Below are positions 52,677-64,000 of a stretch of 64,000 nt of DNA, one piece after another. The notes beneath the pieces are model-generated. The model worked only from the letters and a program-made list of their open reading frames with translations, was not told where the DNA came from and searched no databases. The stretch comes from Mesostigma viride (Eukaryota > Streptophyta > Mesostigmatophyceae > Mesostigmatales > Mesostigmataceae): positions 1-64,000 of the forward strand of contig RPFO01001831.1 of NCBI GenBank assembly GCA_009746045.1, in the 5' to 3' direction. The translations under genes and the position numbers were made by a program. Positions within the stretch are counted from its first letter, which is position 1, and the number at the start of each line of letters is the position of its first letter.

Positions 52677-52771
52677 ATCTATCTATGTACAACACCAATC
52701 TACAACAACGAGCGATTTAAGCTCTCTACCCCCGGCCGTAGGGGACCTGTCTGGCGTGCTTCCCGTATCGA

Positions 52772-53522
52772 TCAAGGAGACAACCAGCGCAGGCCAGAAA
52801 TCGGGAGAATCCGGACCATGGTAGCTCGAGCCTGCCGTTATCTTGTCCGCGTGTTCGAGTCGTCCAGGATGATGAAGATTATGAATGGTGATGGAAATGT
52901 GTAGCATTGTGCATTGAAATTATGGCTGGCTTACGTGTAGAGCGACTAGATGACCTAGACGGTACGCGGGGCCGGAAACAGCATGCTTGATCAGGGCGTG
53001 TGTTTCGAGCCTAACTGGCCGGGAGTGTCTAGTGCTTCCCGTATATTCTGATCCCGTATATGTTTGCACACGCGGGCGCGCTTCCCCACGGGAGGGGGTT
53101 CGTTGTACGTCCTCAATGACCTGGGCCCACTTGGCCTTGTACATCATCTGGTTCCAAATCACAGATCGAGAGCAATGACTGACTAGCTAGACCTTTTCAG
53201 TGGTTTTCCATTTGCGGGTATTTCCTCTTAAATCCAGTGGGAGAGGGATCGCAGCAATGGTGTTCACCACTAGACACTCCCAGCCAGTTAGGCTCGAAAC
53301 ACTGCCCTGATCAAGCAAGCTGTTTCCGGCCCCACCGTCTAGGTCATCTAATCGCTCTACACGTAAGCCAGCCATAATTTCAATGCTCAAGGCTACACAT
53401 TTCCATCTCCATTCATATTCATCATCCTGAACGACTCGAAAACGCGGACAAGATAACGGCAGGCTCGAGCTACCATGGTCCGGATTCTCCCGATTTCTGG
53501 CCTGCGCTGGTTGTCTCCTTGA
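52772..53522. mobile_element. Inverted-repeat element with ~255-264-bp arms
   Basis: The left arm (52772-53035) starts TCAAGGAGACAACCAGCGC, and the right arm (53268-53522) ends with its reverse complement. Matches continue through CATGGTAGCTCGAGCCTGCC and CTAACTGGC-GGGAGTGTCTAGTG. The spacer is about 230 bp and non-coding. No target duplication was clear. It could be a MITE, a foldback element or a local inverted duplication; transcripts through it would form a long hairpin. Confidence 0.8.
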
Positions 53523-53526
53523 GACC

Positions 53527-54262
53527 TAGGCCCCCGGCCCGGCCATGTCCTCGACTAGCTGTTCTTTGAAGGTGCGGGCCTTGTGGCGGCGAGCATTGCT
53601 GGGCCCAGCCCATGTAAGGAGGTGCCGGCCAGGCTGAGCTGGGCGCAGCCCCGCGGGGGGGCCACGTGAGGCGTCTACCTGGTTGGTGCGAGCTAAGTGC
53701 CCTACCACTGAGCTGCAGCTAGGCGCCGCTGCTTTAATGGTGCTGGTGATATATGGCATGCCGACCTGTACAGGTCCTCATTGCGAACATGGGCAGCATA
53801 GCCTACTCTGAAAATGGATCGCAGCATGTTGGTGACCGCGCCGTCCAGCTTTCGGGCCAGGTCGGCGGTGAGGGTCCACGTCTCGGCCCCGTACGTAAGA
53901 ACAGGGAGGACGAGGACCTTAAACAGGTCCTGTTTCTCTATCTTGCCCAGGGGCTTGCGCAACAGGGCCTGGTATTGGCGTAAAGCGTGCCAGGCGAGGG
54001 AGATGCGGTGGTCCACATCAGCCTTGCAGCTGGGGAGGAGGCTGCCCAGCAACTTGACGCAGTCCCGATACAGGACTCGAGAGACGTCAAGGAGAAAGAG
54101 GGCGGGCGGTGGCTGAGTGAGCCCAATCACCAGAGCCTCTGCCTTCTTGCTGACCTCAAGCCCCACCGCTGCGCGGGCCTCGACAGCCAGGCAGTCAAGC
54201 CACGTCTGCACGTGCTCAGTGTCCTCGAAGAGGGTGGTGTCGTCTGCATAGAAGATAACCTA
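53527..54262 (-). pseudogene. LINE reverse transcriptase C-terminal fragment (second LINE type)
   Basis: The minus strand begins abruptly with VIFYADDTTLFEDTEHVQ (YADD at 54250-54239). It continues in frame through LLGSLLPSCKADVDHRISLAW, with the typical thumb motif LVLPVLTYGAETWTLT, then QRRLAAAQ. After a frame change near 53700 come VGHLARTNQVDASRGPP and TFKEQLVEDMAG, which are family C-terminal features. The 5' truncation at the catalytic motif is typical of LINE insertions. It is distinct in sequence from the plus-strand RT at 49829-50400, so at least two LINE lineages are present. Confidence 0.8.
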
Positions 54263-55050
54263 ACTCTAAGCTATCTAACTAGTCTAGAAAATCCTAACTA
54301 CACTACTCAGCAAAACACCCCTTCTTCTTGGGGGGGGGGGGTGGCTTGCCCACAGGGGCCAGGGCGTGTGAGCCTGGACAAGATTCTTCTGCCATCGCTT
54401 CTTGTGCCACGCAGCATTATGTCTCGGTCATAGTCTTTGACCAACAAGCGATGCAAGAGTTCAACAAGAGTCGTGATGAAATCGACACGATAAGAACAAA
54501 GAGGGAAAACGATGCAACTGACTAAAAACAACACCATATTTTGCTGTGTGGGAAACTGGAGACTGAATATCGGGGACTTACTTATCTCCCAACGTAGTCA
54601 GGTTATAATTTATATAGTTGTCTAGCTCACTTAATAATCTTCCATTCATCGGGATTAATACTCCACGACTCCCCAACCAGAGCACTTTAATGTCATGGTA
54701 AATGGTGTAGGAGACGCTGGGGGGACGGGGGTAATTTTTTTAGGGGGGGGGCGGAGAAACTACACATGCATGCCTGCGACTGCACATATTCTGCACATAT
54801 GTCCATGGGCACGGTATTACATGCGCGACTGGGCAGCCCAGTGACTGTAGCCCAACATGACAGGGGAACAGCTTGCATTCAAACAATCATGCATTTATTA
54901 GCAATGATGTCGTCATTATTACAATAAAGTAGCTGACAGATGCCATCTGTCGCAAAAATCTAATGCTTGAGATTTCTACATCCTAAAGGCCCCCAATCCA
55001 GGACACACGGAACTGCGTAAACATCCTTCCTCTCCCTGGGGTCCAACAGC
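54263..55050. other. Intergenic region downstream of RPS19
   Basis: No gene found. It contains G-runs at 54331-54341 and 54744-54752 and probably the RPS19 3' UTR near its right end. A GACTCCCCAACCAGAGCAC segment near 54667 resembles the 3' end of the ORF1-only LINE (GACTCCCCAACGGGAGCAC near 52634), so a small LINE tail fragment is likely here. Confidence 0.5.
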
Positions 55051-58000
55051 TTATGCTACTGGGACCTCGACAACGACACGGCCCGCGATGCGGTCCAAGT
55101 CACGGGTTCCGTCCGCGGTGATGCGGCGGCCACCGTTCTTCGGGTCCTTCTCCACAATCTTCATGGCCTCCAGCTGCTTCAGGCAACTGGGATCACCACA
55201 GGGGGGAAAATAAAAAGAACAAGAAAAAGAGAGAATGGAAAGAAAACAAAAGAGGAAAAATGCATAAGACACAGGCGGGGGCACAAGAGCAAAACGAGAA
55301 GGGCCAGCCCAACGCCACTAACACAGCCTCATGTCCCCGAACAACACCCTAAGCGGCTTGCGCCCTGACACGACAGACCTTTGTCAGATCCTTACAGGAC
55401 CTTTCACCAGCGAATGAGTTACCAGCAATCACTACCAAGCGATCAACATATATAAGCCACTTAGCAAGCTTCATTGAAGCACCATATGGCCTGCTTTAGC
55501 AACGTTCTTACTTCACATGCATCACAAACAATCCACAAACAACCGTGACAGAACTCGTACAGCAGACTTCTCAGGGGCACATCAGCTGACATTCCACGAC
55601 TGTGGATAGCAGCACTGGATGCAGGGCGGACAAATAATCCCAAATGTTGGAAAAACCAAACACAGCACGTGCCAGCCACAATACCAGAAGCCCGTCAAAT
55701 CACAGAGAACCCACAAACCCGGCAGATGTTCCCAGCACACACCCAAATATGTAATGCTCCACGGACTCTTCAAGCAATTAACACCGCCTGGCTACAAAAG
55801 CAACGGGCCTGGACAAACAAGCCACACGCATATACGCGGTGTGCTTAATTCTGTCCTGGTAATCATCCCTTAACAACCGAACTGAACAAAGAATCACCCC
55901 GTAAAATACCTGCAAACGCTAAACACCTCTCCACCCGGACAGGCACAAGGGTAGAGGGAGGTAGGAAGTACAAGATGGCTGAGGTGGTATTAGGTGCGGT
56001 GCACACACTGCCCTCTGAAATCTAAAGACACATCCACCTTGCATGGAAAGACACACAATCCCAGGGCAAGTCCCCCAAGCTCGTCACCACGGGCAGCCTC
56101 TCCCGGAGTGATACCACGGTGGTACATCAAATGCCCCCCAAGAACACCAACACAGGAGGTCACCTCAACTGGAGGCAGGAAGCACCTGACCCAAGGCCGC
56201 ATGATGCCCCGAGCGTCCACCGGAACCCACAGAAAAAACACAAGCATACAAAACCCTTATCACATGCTAATGTGCTCCCCATCGCATGTCAGGCGGCTTC
56301 CAAACCCAGTGCTAGGCACAAGCATGCGATCTGTCAACGGCACAAGCGGCTGGGATCCCAGTGGCCCACATCCGGCCTTGCATGTCCAAGACACCAGCAT
56401 GCGTCGCAGGCCGCAGCCTGGTCTATCTGACTAGCTAGCAACCTCGCAGGCCACACTGCCAACGGGTTGTCCCGTTTTAACACACAGAACTGCTTTGAAA
56501 AACTAACTGGCGTCGACCCCACGGAATCTGTCCCAGCCAAGTTCCCAGCCAATGACAGCCCAAGCCCGACAAGTTCACTTTCCTACCTTGGGTACTTTTA
56601 GCAACCCACGACATTGCCTCCTAGAGAGCCTACTCCCAGTAGTGTCTTGGCCCCACTGCGGAGAACATGACCTAAAGTAATTGCTGGTGGGGTGTCACGC
56701 CACCTCAAACACCCTTCAAACAGACACCTTACATCCATGCCCCATCCAATCGAGCTGGCTTCCCACTTGATGACTCATCCATAATTGCTGGGGAAAGAAA
56801 ACTCGCATCTGCTTCATTCTCATGTTGCATACTTTGCCCAAGAGTTCCTCAATCCTTGCTGGCATCCTAATATTCCATGGTGGTTCCTGGCGAGCCTTGC
56901 CGGCTATCATTAATCCATGCAAGAACAGAGTCTAACCGCTGACTTTGGTGACTGGCAGGGAATAGGGGAGACGAGTCGTACGGTAACATGGAGGCATTGA
57001 TTGTGTGATCAGTGGCAACCAGCATGACATACATGGGCATGGGCACGTACCTCCTGATGATGTTTCCGCTGGCCTTGGCAAAGTGATGAGGCATGACACC
57101 ATTGTTCTTGCGGCCACCTGGCGACAGGAGACAAGGAAGCCACACCATATCAAAACCAACTTGCTTAACTGACTTGCCCGACACGGCAGGTATCTGTAAG
57201 CTCCAGAACTACACACTTTAAGCGAAGAAGCATGACTGTAGGGAGAGTGACTGCTCGCTGCATCTGGGATGATTCCGGCTCAGCCATCCAAGCATCCCAC
57301 GCCTCGGGTTTCTCATCACTTCAGCACTGCCTCCATCTAGTCATTGAGTCTTCCAGTCATCCTTCCAATAACTCCATCAGCTTGATCATTGCTTCAGTAT
57401 ACCATGTCGTAAGCTCAACACGCCGTATGCTGATGCACTCTGCTGGCTGTTATCAAGCTGGCTACGAGGTTCACGCAACAGTTCTAAAAAACGTACCATA
57501 CTTGACGCGAAGGTTTCCGACTCCAAGGCCCTGGCGCAGGTAGATTTGGCGGGCGATGGAAGCTGTGAATACCAACAGCAGCCCCGGCAGAGCATTCGGC
57601 CAAGCAAAGTAGTTTCCCCATGAGTCGACATCCAAGCTACCAACGCTAGGATGGACTGCCCAAGGTCCGCACGTCGGCCCCGCAGGCTAATGCCCTCCAA
57701 GCACCAGAAGAAGCCAGAGGCGGTCTAGTGGGAACTACCTTATTAATGGGGATGACGTTGCCAGGCTCATAAACAAGCATATCGGCAGAAACATCGGTAT
57801 AAAAGGCGTGGAATTGGGAGACCAATCGAATATACATCATTTCAAATTGATGAGCGCATAAAAGAGGTAATTGCCACAACAACACGCACCTGCCCGGATG
57901 TAGAACCAGTCAGGGTCATAAGGCGCCAGCTCCTTGAAGGTGCCCGTCTTCACAAGATCAACCCAGGCTGGCACCTCCATCTGTAGGCACGAAACATTAT

Positions 58001-58205
58001 GAACAAATGATTTCCATAAGCTCTAATCCATATATTCCGACACTGCATCAAGTGCACTCGAGTATCCGCCGATAAACCTAACCACTGCTGCTCCTCATCA
58101 TATCATTCGGTATCGCACCTTGCCGGTGCGCTTCAAATGCTGGGCATATGCATCGACGAAGCTGTGTGCAGGTACATCCTTAACGGTCTTGGCAACGGCA
58201 GCCAT
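55051..58205 (-). CDS. RPS19: 40S ribosomal protein eS19 (RPS19), five exons
   Basis: Component of the small ribosomal subunit head, needed for pre-rRNA processing in eukaryotes. Exons on the minus strand: 58205-58119, 57980-57890, 57562-57497, 57117-57051 and 55186-55051 (TAA). Phases 0, 1, 1, 2 agree at every junction and all introns are GT-AG. The product is 148 residues, usual for the family. Recognisable blocks are [70 protein letters not shown] and [20 protein letters not shown]. Introns are 138, 327, 379 and 1,864 bp; the long last intron has no recognised gene. The start ATG is supported by the conserved N-terminus. Very likely functional. Confidence 0.96.
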
Positions 58206-59063
58206 GGTGGCGAACTATGTCGGCCGCCCAGACCTTCGAAACCAACCAGCTGAAAGAGGACGAAGAATGGACACCATCGCTCACTTAACCTGGGGCGCTC
58301 AGCCGCCGAAATGGCGCGGAGCGGGGAGTGCCGTAACTTCCCAAGGTTTGGAGAATTTGTTAGATCTTTCCAGTACAATTCTGCAAAGCATGCCAGGTGA
58401 GTGCAAAAGTATTTGAGTCCACATGCTTTTCTTCACAGAACTTGGTCTAAATTCCTTGCACTGAGCCAGTTGACGACTTGGAGGCCTCCTGGAGCGAGAG
58501 AAGTGTACGGAAAAAAGGAAAGCAAAGCAATCCGTACTAAGTGTCAGACGGCAGAAGCAACATAGACCCGAAGGCACGCATAACCGTGGCATGACAGCAG
58601 CTTGCCGCTGCTTCGCCTTTCGTGTCGGTTCCAGCAAGAACGAAAAGCTGACACTGCATGCACGACCCGGCACAAAGTGGCGAGCAAAGCCGAGAACGTA
58701 TATAGCAACGTTACCATTGAGGGAGCTCCGCAAATCTGAGTCGCACAGGAAGCTGCCAGCGGCGGGAGTGCACAATTATTTAATCTCGAAGCTCCGCAAA
58801 AATGTGTGCGTTTGTGATTGCCCATTTCGCTTTGCATCGCTTCTCTGTTCCCCAGATGTTCTGTTGACAATGCGCACCATGCGTTACGCCTACAGTGGCA
58901 TTGACATATGAAATGTGGAAAACTAGTTTGGTATCCGTGCTGGCCCCGTTCTTCAAAACCTGCAGGACGTCTGTTTTTCCTTTAATTAATCTCTTGCAGC
59001 TTCAGTCTTGCGCGTTCCGGCAAGTGACATTTTGGCAGGTGCGCACAAGCCTGCTGTAGCCCC
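58206..59063. promoter_or_regulatory. Shared upstream region of RPS19 and RUS gene
   Basis: 858 bp separate the two divergent start codons. It holds the 5' UTRs and promoters of both genes by position. No TATA box or known motif was identified with confidence. Confidence 0.5.
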
Positions 59064-61849
59064 ATGACTCGTCCGTTTAGCCCGGTAGGGCAATTGTTGC
59101 AGAAGATATCTGGGACGTCAAACACTCAATTCGACAGGCATGTTGAAGCTGACGTTGGGAATGGCAAGAAGGCCGATTTCAACATTCCCGAGATTCCAAC
59201 CCTGCACTTCGACGTCGGCCAGAACGTGCGCCGTCTTGTCTCGTCCATCCAGAAGTGCGATGCAAAGCGGCGCGTACATGCAGCGGCGGAGTCTGTGAGA
59301 AATCAGCCAGATTTTGCGTCAATCTCTTTGACGGATTCCAGGCGATCAGGGAAGGACCTAACGAACGCTAATCCTCTCGACACCACCACGAATGTGAAGG
59401 CAGCGACCACCCACCCGCCCCCTACCGCACGCCAGCAGTCGAAGCACGTGGTGCAGGCATTGCCTGATGTTGTCAAGCGCGGGCCTGCTGCCGGTTCTCC
59501 CCAGGATAGCAGCGGCCGGGGAGCGGCTGATGTGCCTTCCACACAACTGCTCCCCCTGTGGGAGAAGAAACAGGGGCGTGCGCACCGCTATGTATGGAGC
59601 GGGACGAAACTGGTCGTGGCTGCGCCTCACGAGCTGGAGCAGCTGGCTGAACGCGAGAAAGGCGGCGGCGAGGGCGTTGGTGGCACGTTCATGTCCCAGC
59701 CGCACGCCTGGGGCCAGATCTGGCACCGGTCGAACGAACGCAACCTGATAGGGTCCCTGCTCACCTCGGCCTACCGCGTGTTTGTCCCGGACAACGTCTC
59801 GGACAGCTACTGGGACTACATGAAGTGGAAGGGGGTGCATAAGACGTCGAGCTCCATCCAGGGTGTTTTTGCCACCCAGGTATTTTTGCTTTCAAGGGAG
59901 CTTCGGGGGGGGGGGGAGTTTAAGTTGAAGAGGGTTTATGATTTTTCAAAGTGGTACGAAATGGTATGATGATCTGCTGGGACTGAAATGGTAGGAGCAT
60001 GGCACACCTGCAATGCCCGGGCTGCGACCATTTCGTGATGAACGTGCCAGCATATTATGACGTGGAAACAAATAGCGTTTGTTTGCCGTTTTCATACTAC
60101 TTGACACTTTTGCCATTTTTTTGTGTGCAATTCTTTATGTAATTCTAACTATTTGTGTCACGCCACGCAAGGGTCCCGTGCTTGACGTTCTACGTTAGCT
60201 ATGCCGTGTGCTGACCCTTGCCATGCTGTGCAAACCTTAGTGTGTTTGCGCGGGAGGAGCACTGTATGGCCCTGTGCCTGGCTCGTATGTGCTTCGCCCA
60301 TGTGTGCCATTCCCTGCACCATCATGCCGGTCTTCCAAGTCCAACAGCTTCCCTCATGTCCATCCCCTGCCGTTCTGCAAAGTCACTCGATCGTTTCATC
60401 AGGACGTGATGCCTGCGGGCTGCAGCAGTGGCTCGCGCGACAGCGGCAACAGTATCAACTTGCTGTAGAGCAATCATGATAATCATATTAGTGGTACTCA
60501 TATTCGCGGTTATAATAACAGCAGCAATAAATGACAAGAGCGGCAGCGATGATGATGCACTAGTAATGGCGCCAGTAACAACAACCACGACGGAGTTGCA
60601 TGGCTGACGTGCATGGCATGCATAACGTGCTGGCCCCATGGCCCTCATCCGCCTGCTTCCCCATCCGCGGCTTGCCCGCATGCCTCCTGCTGGCACCCAC
60701 CACACACACCAGTCCATGCTGCACGCGGTCGGCGTGGGCAGCGCACGGCAGTTACCCGCCGCGGCCGCACTTAACTGGGTGCTCAAGGACGGGTTGGGGC
60801 GCATCGGCCGGCTGCTTGTGGCCGGGGGGTGGGGCAAGAGCTTTGACTATGACCTCAAGGTAGGTGTTGTATACTTTATAGTGACCTTTGGGCGCGTGGT
60901 GTGTGGCAGGGACCGAAGGCTTGTATTTGTGCTCTCTGGCATTGCAGGCAGTTTGTATAGTTTATCAAAGAGACAACCTAATATTCCTGTACTAGCCACA
61001 GTGTCAGCTTTACTGATGTGCCCCTGGTTAAGCTTGCCCTTGTGGTGGACTGGTGCCTGTCCACCTTCCCATCCCCCTTACATGCCTCCCGTGTACGCCG
61101 TCCAGCATAGTAAATGTGATGTCTTCTTAGTGTGGGTTCGCAGTTCGAGTGGCCTCCTCTAACTTTGGTATCATCCATGAAGAAGCGTATGGTACCTTTG
61201 TTTTGGAAATCAGTATCTTACGGAGATTCGTCCAGTGCCGAGCACTTTGAGCTTGACACTCCACACCATCGGCGGCGTCTCCCCGAAAAGTATCGATTTG
61301 CAAACACTGGGGCGCGCACCGCTGCAAACACTGCGCGCACCGCTTACGCTGGACGGCGTGCTTAACTGAACGGATGCACCTTGACGGCAGCCCTCTGCTG
61401 TATCCTCTGAAGTTACAGCACATGTCTGTGTGGAAGCTGTTCGCGTCGTGTCTTTGCTTGTTCATGCGGAAACTGGTACCACATCGCAAAACCTTGGAAT
61501 ACAACAGCCTGAGCGGAGTTTACTGAGCAAAGCCACATAGCATCTCTGATTGGCCATGCAGAATAGACTTGTTATGTACTGTCACGTGCCCATTCGACCC
61601 TTGTGTTCATCATCTGTTTCCTTCCACTCTGTTGTTACTGTCTAATACTAAAGCGATGACTGCCCAATGGCACTCTATTATCTTCACCATCATCTCCCGC
61701 AGCGCAAGCGCTTCATGGCGTCGGTCGTGTACACCGCCTCCACCGGCTTGGAGACGCTTCTGCCGCTTTGCCCGCAACTATTCCTGCCCGTTGCCACACT
61801 CGCCAACATCGGCAAGTCCATCGGCGTCACCGCACATATGGCCACCAAT
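59064..61849 (+). CDS. RUS family protein (ROOT UVB SENSITIVE, DUF647), 3' end not found
   Basis: Exons: 59064-59879, 60713-60859 and 61703-61849, joined in phase 0 with GT-AG introns. The N-terminal 200 residues are variable. WEKKQGRAHRYVWSGTKLVV leads into the conserved domain: YRVFVPDNVSDSYWDYMKWK, then MLHAVGVGSARQLPAAAALN, WVLKDGLGRIGRLLVAGGWG, and in exon 3 FMASVVYTASTGLETLLPL with LANIGKSIGVTAHMATN. RUS proteins are membrane-associated, known in plants for UV-B responses, auxin transport and vitamin B6-linked phenotypes. The domain normally continues past exon 3, and I found no matching exon before the window end. Either the next intron exceeds 2.1 kb or the gene is truncated. Confidence 0.85.
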
Positions 61850-61874
61850 GTAAGTGCCGGTTGGTGCCGGTGCT

Positions 61875-61988
61875 GGGGCTGGGGCTGGGGCTGGGGCTGG
61901 GGCTGGGGCTGGGGCTGGGGCTGGGGCTGGGGCTGGGGCTGGGGCTGGGGCTGGGGCTGGGGCTGGGGCTGGGGCTGGGGCTGGGGCT
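61875..61988. repeat. (GGGGCT)19 hexanucleotide repeat
   Basis: Nineteen uninterrupted GGGGCT units just 25 bp inside the intron after RUS exon 3, on the sense strand, followed by imperfect (CTG)n-like sequence to about 62080. Runs of four G at six-base spacing can form G-quadruplexes in DNA and in the pre-mRNA. Translated Leu-Gly or Trp-Gly repeats are not evidence of coding. Confidence 0.97.
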
Positions 61989-62670
61989 ACTGCTACTGCT
62001 ACTGCTCCGTACTGGTGATTGCTGCTGCTGCTTACTGCTGCTGGTGCTGCTACTGCTGCTGCTGCTGCTGCGGTTTGTTGCTGCCTAGTAGTGCCCTCTG
62101 TAGTGCTGCTGCCCCTTGTGCATGCCCGGAGGAAGCTTTCAGTGGATACTGTGTTATTGCTGTGTTAAATGCGTGTCCGCTGCTGCCTAGTGCTCCCCTG
62201 TCAACTGCTGCTGTCTTTTCTGCGCGCGGGGGGGACCTCTTTGGCTTCTTCTGTGGGTGTTTGGCTTCTGTGGGTGTTTGGCTTCTGTGGGTGTTTGGCT
62301 TCTGTGGATGGTGTGGAGGGGGTCGACACATCTGTGTGGGACAGTCTAAATAATGGGCAAAGTGACCCCCCAACCCCCACCCCGGGGTTCACCCTCGCAA
62401 CGCGTTCTTTTCATAGTAGATTGTTGTTAGCTTGTGCGTGCCTTTCAGGCCGGAACGTATCCGCTGCTTTGAGCACATAAAGGGGTACAGCCACTCCTTT
62501 TTCTGTAAGGTAGACTGCCGCGGTTTGGGCGGCGATCCCATTATGGGGTGTGGGTATCTGTTCACGGTTGTATACTTCCGGGAAGCCTGTTATGTATATA
62601 CATATAATATATATAATGTTGCGCTGAATTGGGATGTTGTTTCTGTGCTGCACCATGTGCACGTGATACC
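61989..62670 (+). other. Presumed RUS intron sequence
   Basis: Imperfect CTG/CTA triplets continue to about 62080. Four tandem copies of a TTTGGCTTCTGTGGGTG unit lie at about 62240-62305. A pyrimidine-AG at 62441-62449 precedes a short open stretch that stops after seven codons in the required phase, so it is not a convincing exon. Confidence 0.45.

Positions 62671-64000
<1,330 letters not shown>

Noticed and set aside
62449-62475. Fourth RUS exon after a TTTCAG acceptor
   Set aside because: In the required phase it reaches a stop after seven codons and does not match the family.

Overview
This is eukaryotic nuclear DNA, dominated by mobile and repetitive sequence, with two ordinary host genes near the right end. 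GT-AG introns, a five-exon ribosomal protein eS19 gene and a RUS (DUF647) gene show a eukaryote. A Ty3/gypsy element carrying a DNMT3-like methyltransferase, a TNP2-type CACTA transposon and many LINE fragments would suit a green alga with a large repeat-rich genome. That taxonomic guess is inference and only moderately secure.

Layout. 1-2450: degenerate minus-strand coding remnants (a Cys-rich ORF and a frameshifted MYND finger) and a roughly 105-bp tandem repeat. 2485-4252: purine satellite with a (CGTAAG)n core. 4296-5934: a 374-bp tandem repeat, then a 750-bp inverted-repeat element. 6867-20163: a 13.3-kb imperfect palindrome whose inner part is a 71-bp satellite in opposite orientations. 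20164-21830: AT-rich spacer and a 228-bp tandem repeat with a GC-rich palindromic core. 22037-25307: a DDE-transposase-like gene.

25960-38108: a Ty3/gypsy element with gag, zinc knuckle, aspartic protease, a DNMT3-like cytosine methyltransferase domain, RT, RNase H, integrase and a C-terminal PHD finger. Its gag is split by a LINE-derived insertion that carries only ORF1. 38306-50596: a decayed LINE in direct orientation (ORF1, endonuclease, RT). Its endonuclease is split by an 8.6-kb CACTA element (39843-48454) that has perfect terminal inverted repeats, a six-exon TNP2-like transposase and a divergent two-exon accessory gene. 50609-52676 is a second ORF1-only LINE insertion with its own target duplication. 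52772-54262 holds another inverted repeat and a minus-strand fragment of a second LINE.

55051-58205 (minus) is RPS19, and 59064 onward (plus) is a RUS-family gene. They are divergently arranged with about 860 bp between them. The RUS gene runs into a region with (GGGGCT)19 and more than 1 kb of (CT)n, and its 3' exons were not found.

The most notable object is the gypsy element: one polyprotein lineage couples a DNA-methylation writer (DNMT3-like) with a putative histone reader (PHD). The intact-looking CACTA element, the giant palindrome and the repeated ORF1-only LINE derivatives follow.
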